NCBI GenBank assembly: GCA_902597095.1
Contig: CACJWK010000004.1
Span: forward strand, 62,001 to 126,000
From: an uncultured Pseudohongiella sp.
GTDB taxonomy: Bacteria; Pseudomonadota; Gammaproteobacteria; Pseudomonadales; Pseudohongiellaceae
Length of the DNA stretch: 64,000 bases
Direction: 5' to 3'
The stretch's first letter is position 1; each line of letters starts with the position of its first letter. The translations under genes and the position numbers were made by a program. Below the pieces are notes generated by a model that searched no databases, was not told where the DNA came from, and saw only the letters and a program-made list of their open reading frames with translations. Positions 26,663 through 34,801 of this stretch are shown here, piece after piece.

Positions 26663-26768
26663 TTTGACGTCCTCATCTCCACTGCTTAGCGCAGAGTCGT
26701 TAGTTTCTCAAACTTAAGTAACCACACCAAAACGGACAAATATCAACAGCTACCTGCGCGCAAATTGA

Positions 26769-28253
26769 TCAACTTCTCAAATACCGTAAGCCGACGGCGA
26801 TAGACGTTGCAGAAAATCCCATTCCCGCCAGACTCAGAAGGATTACCACGAAATCCCAAAGTGGCCGGCGATTCCACAGAATTTGAAAGTCCAAGCTATG
26901 TAATCCATTGAATAACCATCTTTCTCGCCGACTCGCGTCAGTCACACGACTTATTGGCACGCCCGTCTGAGAGTCAATGTGGTACCAAGTCGATTCACTG
27001 TCATCGAAGCGTGCGCGAAAGATAGGTAATGGACGGAAGTTATTGTGTCGCTCGTAGTAAAAATCATCAAAATCGTCAACCATGTCAACAGACAACAATC
27101 GATTATCCGGGAGCAATTGCGCGGCTGCTTTTTTTATTAAGCCGACCAAGTGGAGATTACCCTCATTATCGGATTCATTAAAAACAGCTTTGCGGTCTCC
27201 ATTTTCATAGTGCGTAATCAAGTAGGGAACGCTGTCTATGTGATGCCATGTTATTTCCTTTAAAGGCGAATTTGACTGCTCCAAACGCAATGGAACTCCC
27301 GGAATTGAAGTAAGCCGGAAAATCGATTGCCCGGTATAATTTGAAATCTGGTCCTGTGCCGACGAGCTGGATTGGAATACACCCCAAGGCCCCATTGACA
27401 TCAATCCGCTAAACATAAATGTCGAGACAAAAATCACGGATAGCAATCCGGAAATATGGTGCCACCACATCCAGCCGGAATACGGAGACGCACTTGTGCC
27501 TTTAAACTTTCTGAATGGCCGAAGCCTTATCAGTCCGATTATTGTGCCCGTAAGTATAGAAAATAGCCCCAGGATAGAAAGGTAGACAATCACATCTCTC
27601 CATAATGCATTGTGCTTGCGGAGTTGATAGGGATAAATCCAATGTATGGTAGAGCCAAGCCAATTCCAAAATCGCTCTCGTCGATTTGTATCCCGAACCA
27701 CTTGACCTGTGAGGCTCGATATATAAAGCGACGTACCTTTTTGGTCACCCAAAGAGACTTTATGCAGGGGTCTATGTCTGTTTAGTGAAGAGGTGACAGT
27801 CCACTGATCAATCTCTATCAAACCTTCGTATTTTGGTTCAGAGCCTAATCTGCTGAAACCTGAAAGCGTTGCCTCTTCTAAAGCACCTTCACGATCTGCA
27901 CCCGTGAATATCTGTGCAGTGTCAGCGAAAACTATCGTAGTCTCCAAGTCTGGAGACCCAAAGTGATAGGCAGGCCGGCCCTGTACACTTGACAAACTGA
28001 GTGACGAGAAGACACTCGGTATATTGAGACCTTCTACTACTGAGTGAGGTGAGTGCTTTATCGAATCTGGATCTAGGAGGGGAAGGCTTTTCAGCCGCTC
28101 GTCTCTGGTGAGTTCGGGGTATTCCACATACATCATGACAATACCACTAGCAAACCAGAGGAAGAAAAAGGCACACATCACGATGCCAAGCCATCTATGT
28201 GTCAGGAAAAGTGCCCTCTTAATTTGTTTCATGACTAATCGCTTTTTTGACAT
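26769..28253 (-). CDS. PepSY-associated membrane protein
   Basis: About 494 residues from the ATG at 28253; an ATG at 28232 (MKQIKRALFLTHRWLG) is equally plausible and no strong ribosome site decides. It opens with the family's LTHRWLGIVMCAFFFLWFASGIVMMYVEYPEL. Three more helices lie near 240, 290 and 470, with large periplasmic loops containing PepSY-like segments. His in HRWLG, WWHHISGLL and HSLDFQILWNRRP are positioned like those of haem-binding iron reductase relatives. Likely linked to iron or siderophore handling; island cargo. Confidence 0.72.
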   Translation of the reverse strand: MSKKRLVMKQIKRALFLTHRWLGIVMCAFFFLWFASGIVMMYVEYPELTRDERLKSLPLLDPDSIKHSPHSVVEGLNIPSVFSSLSLSSVQGRPAYHFGSPDLETTIVFADTAQIFTGADREGALEEATLSGFSRLGSEPKYEGLIEIDQWTVTSSLNRHRPLHKVSLGDQKGTSLYISSLTGQVVRDTNRRERFWNWLGSTIHWIYPYQLRKHNALWRDVIVYLSILGLFSILTGTIIGLIRLRPFRKFKGTSASPYSGWMWWHHISGLLSVIFVSTFMFSGLMSMGPWGVFQSSSSAQDQISNYTGQSIFRLTSIPGVPLRLEQSNSPLKEITWHHIDSVPYLITHYENGDRKAVFNESDNEGNLHLVGLIKKAAAQLLPDNRLLSVDMVDDFDDFYYERHNNFRPLPIFRARFDDSESTWYHIDSQTGVPISRVTDASRRERWLFNGLHSLDFQILWNRRPLWDFVVILLSLAGMGFSATSIAVGLRYLRS

Positions 28254-28511
28254 AAGAATAGGCAAAAACTGCTAATGAGCCCCCTTCGCTAATGCTGATA
28301 AGCTGCGAATTTTTAGGCGAGGTGGTACACCTATTGGAATGCAGTTTGATTCTTTTGTCAAAGTAGTGAAGACAGAGCTTCCTGGTTCATAACACTCATG
28401 TTACTTTCTAGGGGACCTTGGCTTTAGGTAAGCCTTTTATTGTTTTTTTACGGTGATGCTTGGCTTTGACTAGAGACAAAAACTAATGCTTTTTGCTAGA
28501 AGAAACATCAG

Positions 28512-29165
28512 GTGAGTTGGGCAAGATGTTTTGCGTTTACCTTGGCGTCTGTGTGTTACTCCATGTCAGCTATCGGACAAAATACGACGTCACCAGGTAC
28601 AGCTGAAAATAACGAAAGCAAACCGATCAAGCAAATTACTGTAATCGGCAAAAAACCATTTCTTACCCTATTTAATCAGCTTGAAGCCGCTAAGACTGGC
28701 CTCTATTCCCAATATAAAGAATACAATAGTATTGAAAAATACAATGTGGAGTGCAGAAAATCTAATTGGACACATACTCGTATCCAAGAGCAAATTTGCT
28801 GGCCGAAATTTGCGACGGACCAAGTGGCTAAAAATTTCCAGGATTCCTTTCAAGGTATCGCAGGAGTGAATGGCATCTCAATGGCAAACATCGAAACACA
28901 GTATGCCGATGAATTTGACGAACTCAGAGCTAACATACCGAAGGTAGCCACTGAGAACCCGAATGTTGCCGCTTGGGCATTGGAAGTTGGTAAAATTGAA
29001 CGAGAGATTAGAGAGAGAGAAGGAATGCCTCGAAAATCCAGCATTCCAAGTCCTATTCCTCAGATTATGCGGTCGATAGCAAGCATAGTCCCCACCATGC
29101 CCAACAGTTGTATCAGATCCTCAATTGCTATTTTTCTCATTATTCAATTACCTCCCCTTCAATAG
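28512..29165 (+). CDS. Secreted protein of unknown function, C-terminus altered
   Basis: 217 residues from a GTG. A signal peptide (CFAFTLASVCYSMSAIGQ) is followed by IKQITVIGKKPFLTLFNQLEAAKTGLYSQYKEYN, a TonB-box-like start and a helical domain with two Cys (CRKSN, QICW). From about residue 180 the protein reads antisense through an FVGLE gene fragment and into the end of the DUF5681-like gene, so its original C-terminus appears replaced by rearrangement. It may be a truncated gene. Confidence 0.5.
   Translation: MSWARCFAFTLASVCYSMSAIGQNTTSPGTAENNESKPIKQITVIGKKPFLTLFNQLEAAKTGLYSQYKEYNSIEKYNVECRKSNWTHTRIQEQICWPKFATDQVAKNFQDSFQGIAGVNGISMANIETQYADEFDELRANIPKVATENPNVAAWALEVGKIEREIREREGMPRKSSIPSPIPQIMRSIASIVPTMPNSCIRSSIAIFLIIQLPPLQ
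29060..29140 (-). pseudogene. N-terminal fragment of an FVGLE family gene
   Basis: MRKIAIEDLIQLLGMVGTM and then a stop after 26 residues; it aligns with the start of the gene at 18851-19309 (SLDTWIQLIGMLG). The ATG overlaps the stop of the DUF5681-like gene by one base, showing the original operon order. Confidence 0.5.
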
Positions 29166-29433
29166 CCTCTTTGTCAGGCCGTATAGTATTAATCATAATG
29201 TTGATCTTTTCCCGGCTATCCGCTGACTTTTCAAAAGTACTGATAGGCAACATACGATCCATCAAGATCTTCTGAGCCGCAGTTTGATTCTTATGATTAT
29301 TGTCCAAAGCGGTCCGTAGCACGGTCTCTATGACCTTGGGAACGTCTGGATGCTCCAAAAGCGTTTGCTTTAACTCAAGCTGTCTAGCCCGCATTCCTGC
29401 TGGCCTGCCACGTTTGACGGGTGTTTTACTCAT
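29140..29433 (-). CDS. DUF5681-like phage/island protein
   Basis: 97 residues: PVKRGRPAGMRARQLELKQTLLEHPDVPKVIETVLRTALDNNHKNQTAAQKILMDRMLPIS. The GRPxG start and the LDRxLP-type end match the DUF5681 pattern found in phages and islands, often near terminase genes. No enzymatic motif. A C-terminal remnant at 25836-25935 shows that the gene was duplicated within the element. Role unknown; a DNA-binding or packaging-related role is inference. Confidence 0.55.
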   Translation of the reverse strand: MSKTPVKRGRPAGMRARQLELKQTLLEHPDVPKVIETVLRTALDNNHKNQTAAQKILMDRMLPISTFEKSADSREKINIMINTIRPDKEAIEGEVIE

Positions 29434-29477
29434 GATGTGTCATGTCCTAATATTCAATTAACTGACTGGAGGTGAGC

Positions 29478-29663
29478 GTGGTTCAAACTCTTAAGAAATA
29501 TCGTTTCTTTGCATTAATGCTGCCTCCTGCTTTGATAATGTTCGTTGACTTGCTGCTGGGCGTAGAACTTCCCTCGCCCGTAAACTTTCTTGGCTCATGC
29601 TTTTTCATACTTGCGTGCATATCAGTTCCTGCCGACTTTGGTAAACAGAAAAAGCAGCCGTAG
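29478..29663 (+). CDS. Small two-pass membrane protein (61 aa)
   Basis: GTG at 29478 with TGGAGG five bases upstream; a GTG at 29472 is an alternative. Two hydrophobic segments (FFALMLPPALIMFVDLLLGV and NFLGSCFFILACISVP) are followed by a basic tail GKQKKQP. It is divergent from the DUF5681-like gene. Family unknown. Confidence 0.5.
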   Translation: MVQTLKKYRFFALMLPPALIMFVDLLLGVELPSPVNFLGSCFFILACISVPADFGKQKKQP

Positions 29664-29718
29664 GTACCTGTCGAGACCAACGATATCCATCCCAGTCACG
29701 TGAATAAGGGAAAACATA

Positions 29719-29808
29719 GTGAAGTTAGATCTGGGTAATTTGATTTTATTCACCACACTACTGGCGATTGCATATCTATTGATAACTAATCCCACATTGG
29801 TTACTTAG
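29719..29808 (+). CDS. Possible 29-residue single-pass peptide
   Basis: A GTG-started frame with one hydrophobic segment, LGNLILFTTLLAIAYLLI, and a short tail. No ribosome site and no second copy, so support is weak. The 240 bases after it hold no recognisable gene. Confidence 0.25.
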   Translation: MKLDLGNLILFTTLLAIAYLLITNPTLVT

Positions 29809-30051
29809 TTCTTGGCTGTAGGCACCCAGTGAGACATGCTCTTTTTTGATACGGAACTCAATTGTGTTAACGGTTGTCTGTCATGGCATTAGGATGGGAT
29901 CAATTAAGACTTGTCATTAACTATAATGTCAGCATGGAATGGTCACAGTGTGTTCGTGCTTTTGTGTTAACGTGTTTTAGTGCAGTTGAATAGGCGTGTA
30001 CCTAAAAACCTCTCTGACCCACTCGATTACTGAGGTTGCGATAACCCCTTG

Positions 30052-30585
30052 TTAAAAAGGGATGTCATAAAGTTGTTCCCAAGATGTTTCAAAATTGTTT
30101 TCAAGTTGTGGTTTGAGTACGACTAAATCCTTTACTCTGTTAAACGGCTGGCCATTCTTTTTGTGACTGATGTCAGTCAAGCCAGTAAACTGCAATCCCT
30201 TCAAACGACTCTTTAGTTCTTTGTGGACAGTCGACCATCTTTGTGGCTCTGTATTTAATGTTCTTAGCCACCATTTTCGGAAATTTCCTCTCTCGGGCGG
30301 GTAGAACGGGGCGCCTAAACCAGTAGTTTTCTGTCTCCCTTTCCTGGGACCGCGTTGCCAAGTCAAATCCGCGTTGAAAAATGAAACATATTCCTCTCTC
30401 GACGCCATATCGATGAAACTCAAAATGACAATACCTGACATCGCCTTCGCGGTTCTATGATGATCGAAAGTCAATACAAGATTACACATTTGGCTGCGAG
30501 TTCCTTTCGCTGGTTTGACAACGCCAGTCTCATACTCCGCCAACCACTCTTCGGTGGTCTGATGGTAAACGCGGTCGTTATTCAT
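30052..30585 (-). CDS. Island protein of unknown function (177 aa)
   Basis: Start taken at the ATG at 30585, which overlaps the stop of the upstream gene by eight bases; a TTG at 30600 is possible. It is basic and has NLVLTFDHHRTAKAMSGIVILSFIDMASREEYVSFFNADL and a Lys/Arg-rich middle, then LKSRLKGLQFTGLTDISHKKNGQPFNRVKDL. There is no motif I recognise. Its place after int, AlpA and a Cys-rich gene is where P4-like islands often carry replication or regulatory genes. Confidence 0.5.
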   Translation of the reverse strand: MNNDRVYHQTTEEWLAEYETGVVKPAKGTRSQMCNLVLTFDHHRTAKAMSGIVILSFIDMASREEYVSFFNADLTWQRGPRKGRQKTTGLGAPFYPPERGNFRKWWLRTLNTEPQRWSTVHKELKSRLKGLQFTGLTDISHKKNGQPFNRVKDLVVLKPQLENNFETSWEQLYDIPF

Positions 30586-30793
30586 CAAATTTCCGTTCAA
30601 ACGAGGTCGATTTGGCCCCGTAGTAAGTTAGAACTGAATGTGGAATAGGGTGACTAGTCTTTGGCCTCACATCGTGAAACTCGCATGTTTCGACACTGCA
30701 TAAAGTGACTTGTTGTCGCCAGCTACCAGCTGCTGAAGAGTCGTAGATGCATGCTTTACAATGCCGGTCGACCTTCTCACGCAGTTTTGGCAT
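30578..30793 (-). CDS. Cys-rich island/prophage protein (71 aa)
   Basis: MPKLREKVDRHCKACIYDSSAAGSWRQQVTLCSVETCEFHDVRPK: four Cys in a CxxC...C...C arrangement that looks like a zinc ribbon, followed by VRP. I recognise the pattern from prophages and integrative elements (CxxCIYD...WRQQV). Function unknown. It is coupled to AlpA upstream by an overlapping stop/start and to the next gene downstream. Confidence 0.6.
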   Translation of the reverse strand: MPKLREKVDRHCKACIYDSSAAGSWRQQVTLCSVETCEFHDVRPKTSHPIPHSVLTYYGAKSTSFERKFDE

Positions 30794-31020
30794 TACTCTT
30801 CCCCTTTACGAGATCTAACTACACGATCGTTAATCCATTCGTTTACTTCGGATTCGAGCCAACCAATAGCCCTGCCGCCCAGCTTTATAGCCTGTGGGAA
30901 GTCTCCTTTTTTCATTAAGTAATAAATGTTTGTTCGACTGTAGCCGACTGTATTTTTCAATTCGGGCCATCTGAGGATCCGATGGCTTCGAGGCGGTGGG
31001 GTAGTAAGAACTAAATTCAT
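30793..31020 (-). CDS. AlpA-family excisionase/regulator
   Basis: 75 residues: RILRWPELKNTVGYSRTNIYYLMKKGDFPQAIKLGGRAIGWLESEVNEWINDRV. This is the standard AlpA/MerR-like winged-helix pattern (RTxIYxLMxxGxFPxxxKLGxRAxxWxExEVxxW). In P4-like elements AlpA controls integrase expression and excision. Its stop overlaps the start of the Cys-rich gene. Confidence 0.88.
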   Translation of the reverse strand: MNLVLTTPPPRSHRILRWPELKNTVGYSRTNIYYLMKKGDFPQAIKLGGRAIGWLESEVNEWINDRVVRSRKGEE

Positions 31021-31074
31021 TGTAGATCTCCATTAGGTTGCATGGTGTTCTACAAAGGAGGCTAGTCGTTTACA

Positions 31075-31653
31075 TTAGTTTTTCCATGACAAAACTTTCA
31101 ACTTTTGTCCGGATTTGTATCTGTGATATGCCCTGAGGAAAGATTCGGGATCACGGTTAGGAGAGTAATTGTTCAGGAATAATACGACGCCTTTTTCTAG
31201 CGATAGACCTTTATGTGCATTTAACCAATTAGCAAATAGGACATATTCAGATGCACAGTCAGTTCTACTTTGTTTGTAAGCGAAACTCTTCCTCTTGCTA
31301 TAGGGTTCGCCGAAGAATGCTTCATCAAGGGAAATGTTTCCTCTTCCATTTAGGTAGTTCTTGAAGCATCGAGATATCGCGATCATCACTTCTGGTGGTG
31401 GGTAGTATCCAGCTTCAACGTTTCCCTGTAATTCTTCTATGGGGGTGTTGAATTTAAGATCCTTGTGCGATTTTGATTTTCTTGGAATGGCATCGAACGC
31501 CTTTGACAGATTACCGAAACCAATCTGCATACCCTGCTCGTTTTCCAGTTCGAGCCTTTCTGCAATAGCATTGCAAACTTTGTTGTTATTCCAAGAGCCT
31601 AATTTTTCAGCTAATTCATGTGCAGATTGAAATCGTTTCTTCTTTTGCGTCAT
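31075..31653 (-). CDS. Island protein of unknown function (192 aa)
   Basis: The start overlaps the integrase stop by four bases (ATGA). The N-terminal part (KRFQSAHELAEKLGSWNNNKVCNAIAERLE) is helical; the C-terminal part has YVLFANWLNAHKGLSLEKGVVLFLNNYSPNRDPESFLRAYHRYK. There is no catalytic motif I can name. The tight coupling suggests a role in integration, excision or its control (inference). Confidence 0.5.
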   Translation of the reverse strand: MTQKKKRFQSAHELAEKLGSWNNNKVCNAIAERLELENEQGMQIGFGNLSKAFDAIPRKSKSHKDLKFNTPIEELQGNVEAGYYPPPEVMIAISRCFKNYLNGRGNISLDEAFFGEPYSKRKSFAYKQSRTDCASEYVLFANWLNAHKGLSLEKGVVLFLNNYSPNRDPESFLRAYHRYKSGQKLKVLSWKN

Positions 31654-32846
31654 ATTGTACTCGGGTCGGGGAGGTTGCTGGCTATAAGTTCAGACCACCA
31701 ATTCATCATCGTGCGCCTTTCCTCTAAATATTCAGCCCTGTTATATGCGGCTCGAACCGAATTTCTGTCTTCATGCGCCAATGCTTTTTCGATGATTTGC
31801 GGGTTAAAGCCTTGTTCATTCAGGGCAGTACTTGCGATTGACCTTAGTCCATGGGCAACAAGCTTGCCGCCATAACCCATCCTCTTGATTGCCATGTTTG
31901 CAGATTGAGAATTCATTGGTCGATGCGGGTTCCTCTCAGAAATGAATATGTGCGTTCTATTTCCTGAAATTGGCAGAATGGAATTGATTAATTGCAATGC
32001 GCCTTCCGATAAAGGGATAGTGTGCGCTCTTCTTCTTTTCATGCGAGTTGCGGGGATTACCCAAAGCTTTTTTTCAAAATCTATCTCGCTCCATTCAGCA
32101 TTAGACGCCTCTGCCGGCCGAACAATGGTATGGAGTTGCCACAAGATAAGCTTACGTGTTGTTACTCTGAGGTTTGCTTTGTAGAGATCCCGTAAAAAGG
32201 AACTTAAATCCTCAGGGTTAATACTGGGTAAGTTGACTAAGCTAGGTGATTTGAATGCACTGCTAATACGAGTTAGGGGATTTATGTCTAAACGGCCGGT
32301 GTTTACGGCAAAGTCCATAATTTGATTAAGGCGTTGACACAATCTTCTAACTGTTTCTAATGCGCCGCGATTCGCGAGCGGTTGAATCGCTTCAATCGCA
32401 GAGACAGCTGTAATTTCTGAGACCGGTAGATCGCCCAGTGGGTCTATCAAATGTCTCGTGACAGAGTTTCTTATGTCTTCAGCGTAGTTATCAGAGACTT
32501 GGCTTTTCTTCACTTCATACCAGTCGTTAAAGACTTGCTCAAAAGCTGATGTGTCTCTGATTTCTTTGTGCGGGTTGCTCTTTGGATTTGCTCCCAGCGA
32601 GATTTTCGCACGGAATTCATCGCGCAAGGCTCTAGCGTTGACGAGCGAGATGGATGGATACACGCCTAGGCCAAGATTTGTCCTCTTGCCATCATGCGGT
32701 CTCTTGTAATTGTAGATCCAGGTTTTGCTTCCGCTGGGTTTGACTCGCAGGTGCAGGCCGTTTCCGTCAGGAAGGTTATATTCCTTGGGGGATGGTTTAG
32801 CGTTCCTGATTTTGGAATCAGTTAGTGGCTTAACTATTCTGGCCAT
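31650..32846 (-). CDS. Tyrosine integrase, P4/DUF4102 type
   Basis: 398 residues. The N-terminal DUF4102-type arm-binding domain (LPDGNGLHLRVKPSGSKTWIYNYKRP, then GLGVYPSISLVNARA) is followed by a core-binding region and a catalytic domain. Catalytic residues are visible: R243 in HTIVRPAEAS, H332 and R335 in HGLRSIAST, H358 in ALAHEDRN and Y368 in RAAYNRAEY. The set is intact, so the enzyme should be active. It begins 152 bases from the ssrA 3' end, the usual position for elements that insert in tmRNA genes. No second integrase exists in the window. Confidence 0.95.
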   Translation of the reverse strand: MARIVKPLTDSKIRNAKPSPKEYNLPDGNGLHLRVKPSGSKTWIYNYKRPHDGKRTNLGLGVYPSISLVNARALRDEFRAKISLGANPKSNPHKEIRDTSAFEQVFNDWYEVKKSQVSDNYAEDIRNSVTRHLIDPLGDLPVSEITAVSAIEAIQPLANRGALETVRRLCQRLNQIMDFAVNTGRLDINPLTRISSAFKSPSLVNLPSINPEDLSSFLRDLYKANLRVTTRKLILWQLHTIVRPAEASNAEWSEIDFEKKLWVIPATRMKRRRAHTIPLSEGALQLINSILPISGNRTHIFISERNPHRPMNSQSANMAIKRMGYGGKLVAHGLRSIASTALNEQGFNPQIIEKALAHEDRNSVRAAYNRAEYLEERRTMMNWWSELIASNLPDPSTI

Positions 32847-32847
32847 A

Positions 32848-32899
32848 GTAACACCGAGGAGGTGATTCAGTGTGTTGTTACTATGGATGTTACTAAACT
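32848..32899. repeat. Candidate integrase arm-type sites, integrase side
   Basis: GTAACAC (inverted GTGTTAC) and the direct TTGTTAC and ATGTTAC motifs lie in the 150 bases between integrase and ssrA. The last is followed by TAAAC as in the distal copy (AGTGTTACTAAAC). They are probable binding repeats. Confidence 0.4.
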
Positions 32900-32949
32900 A
32901 CTTGAATTTAGGCGAATACTTTAGAGTTTTATTGAACAAAGAATCCATT

Positions 32950-33021
32950 TAAGTGTATGAATTATAGGCTTTTATGGATCCTTGTTGAACAAATGTTTGG
33001 TGGAGGCGGGGGGACTTGAAC
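32950..33021. repeat. att copy at the intact ssrA 3' end
   Basis: About 72 bases are shared with 23357-23428. Bases 32998-33021 are the 3' end of tmRNA; the preceding ~48 bases belong to the island end. Confidence 0.85.
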
Positions 33022-33358
33022 CCCCGTCCGTCAGTTCGCGGCCTGTTGCTCTACATGCTTAGCGTCGTCTATTGAGTTAGCCCACGTCTACCCGACGGGC
33101 AGGGCGAGTAGGGCGAGTCTGGGAAAAATTTAGCGTTCAGGCCCCAGACGGCCCTCGCGCGATCCTGTTCTATATGACGATTGCAAAACACTGGTTTACA
33201 GGCATCCCGGCGGCAATCGCTAGCGGCTATATTAAGCTGCTAGAGCGTATCTATCGTCGTTGGCAACTATAAAGTTGCAGTAATTGATTAACGAGAGTTA
33301 CTACCCTCTCGACATGCACCCCAGGTGTTGATACCGGCGTCGAATCCGAATCGCCCCC
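32998..33358 (-). ncRNA. ssrA: tmRNA
   Basis: 361 nt, minus strand. The 5' end GGGGGCG pairs with CGCCTCC just before the encoded 3' ACCA, giving a seven-base acceptor stem with one G-U. The 5' part has the expected GATTCGGATTCGACG tRNA-like segment and the 3' part the GGTTCAAGTCC TPsiC arm. The internal tag frame is at 33232-33264. A TATACT element about 13 bases upstream of the mature 5' end is a likely -10. The gene lies near smpB, its partner. The 3' end is the integration site of both islands and is kept intact. Confidence 0.95.
33232..33264 (-). other. tmRNA proteolysis-tag reading frame
   Basis: The resume codon GCC opens a ten-residue tag, ANDDRYALAA, followed by TAA. The AND start and YALAA end match the proteobacterial tags; the middle DDR replaces the DEN of E. 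coli. Confidence 0.92.
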
Positions 33359-33420
33359 AGTCAGAGCCCGAGTATAGCACATTACCCGCTGCAAGCAGAG
33401 TCGGAACGTATAAGGGTCTA

Positions 33421-34143
33421 TTAATCGGCCTGCCGCCAGCCTTCGCAATCGCGCTCTATGTCGCAGGCAATGTCCTGAAGTAATACTTCACGCAAGCGCA
33501 GTTTGCTGCTTGCATGCGCACCGGCGTCAAGTTTGAGTGCCTCAGTGGCGCGCTGCCTCGCAACAGCCATCAACTCAGAGGGGTCAGTCAGTTCATCAAT
33601 AATGCCGGCCTGCAGGGCCTCTGTTGTGGAAAAGTAGTGGGCAAAATTAACGGCCTTATTCAGCTGCTGGGGCGTCAGACGCTGGCGCAGCACGCGAATG
33701 GCGAAGTGCGGCACTGTCATCCCGATGGCCACTTCGTTGGCGGCAAATTTTGAGCCGCCTTCGACGCCGATGCGATAGTCGGTAGCCACCAGCAGGAAAA
33801 TACCCATGGCGACAGCATGACCGCTACAAGCCGTGATGATGGGAAGCGGAAAGCTCAACAGGCGTTCGGCCAGGCGCGCGCCGTTGCTGAGCATGGTGTA
33901 GGTTTGTTCTTGATCCCCGGCTTTGAAAACACTCAGATCGAATCCGCCAGAAAACATCTTCTCCCGGCCCGTGAGGATGACCACGCCGCCCCGTTTTTCT
34001 GCTTCATCGAGTGCCGCGTTGATTTCCGCCAGCATTTGCACCGACATGACGTTTGCCTTCCCGTCATCGAGCGTGATTGTGGAGATACCTTCTTCAAAAG
34101 AGTAAGTCGCCAGTTGTTTGGTGGAGCTCAGATTGGTATTCAT
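33421..34143 (-). CDS. Crotonase/enoyl-CoA hydratase family protein
   Basis: 240 residues. Crotonase fold: ISTITLDDGKANVMSVQMLAEINAALDEAE, the oxyanion hole segment FSGGFDLSVFK, and PLPIITACSGHAVAMGIFLLVATDYRIG. One of the two catalytic Glu positions of hydratases is occupied (VEGGSKFAANEVAIGM gives Glu/Asn in that region), so the exact reaction is open: hydratase, isomerase or other. It lies between ssrA and smpB on the same strand, 25 bases from the smpB stop. Confidence 0.82.
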   Translation of the reverse strand: MNTNLSSTKQLATYSFEEGISTITLDDGKANVMSVQMLAEINAALDEAEKRGGVVILTGREKMFSGGFDLSVFKAGDQEQTYTMLSNGARLAERLLSFPLPIITACSGHAVAMGIFLLVATDYRIGVEGGSKFAANEVAIGMTVPHFAIRVLRQRLTPQQLNKAVNFAHYFSTTEALQAGIIDELTDPSELMAVARQRATEALKLDAGAHASSKLRLREVLLQDIACDIERDCEGWRQAD

Positions 34144-34168
34144 GGTAATGACCTCGGCTAATGGGTGC

Positions 34169-34651
34169 TCAGCGATTGTTGTGGCGCACTGCCCGCTGTT
34201 TTTCGATGTTCCACTGTCTGTCTTTCAAAGTTGCGCGTTTGTCGTGAGCCTGCTTGCCCTTGGCCAACGCAATTTGTGCTTTGACCAGATGGCTCTTCCA
34301 GTACAGTTTAGTACACACGCAAGTATACCCTTTCTGCTGCGTGGCAGAGAAAAGGCGGGCAAGCTCAGTTCTGTGCAGCAGCAGCTTCTTGGTACGGGTA
34401 GGGTCCGCCACCACATGGGTGCTGGCCGTATCCAGTGGCGTGATGTGGCATCCGAGCAGGAATGCCTCACCGTCCTTGATGAGCACGTAGGTGTCCGTTA
34501 GCTGGGATTTCTTCGCCCGCAGACTTTTGACTTCCCATCCCTGCAGAGCAACACCCGCTTCGAACGTGTCCTCGATGAAGTAGTCGTGCCGTGCTTTTTT
34601 GTTTTGCACGATGGTGTTGTCAGGAACTTTTGCTTTCTTGGATTTGGCCAT
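34169..34651 (-). CDS. smpB: SsrA-binding protein SmpB
   Basis: 160 residues. Conserved [56 protein letters not shown] and a basic C-terminal tail ([27 protein letters not shown]), which folds in the ribosome mRNA channel. It works with tmRNA in rescue of stalled ribosomes. Typical family length. It is divergent from the sodium symporter gene. Confidence 0.96.
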   Translation of the reverse strand: MAKSKKAKVPDNTIVQNKKARHDYFIEDTFEAGVALQGWEVKSLRAKKSQLTDTYVLIKDGEAFLLGCHITPLDTASTHVVADPTRTKKLLLHRTELARLFSATQQKGYTCVCTKLYWKSHLVKAQIALAKGKQAHDKRATLKDRQWNIEKQRAVRHNNR

Positions 34652-34801
34652 CAGGTAAGTATAGCGCGTTCAGACAGCGAGCACGCGAATCTCCTGAGGG
34701 CTGCTCGGGGTCCGTGATTGTCCTTTCCGCTTGGCGATTGATAGAATCCGGGAGTTCCCGGTACCAATAACAAGCAAGTTCTGCGGGAAACAGGGGGTTT
34801 G

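Larger units (their letters stand above)
23404..32997. mobile_element. Inner genomic island integrated in ssrA (integrase-bearing)
   Basis: A ~9.6 kb element between the middle att copy and the intact ssrA 3' end. Order from the ssrA side: tyrosine integrase, 192-aa protein, AlpA, Cys-rich protein, 177-aa protein (all minus), then DUF5681-like and RHH backbone pieces mixed with cargo (PepSY protein, secreted protein, thioesterase, DUF6090, small proteins). The int-AlpA layout is that of P4-like or phage-inducible islands; no capsid or large-terminase gene is present. Confidence 0.8.
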
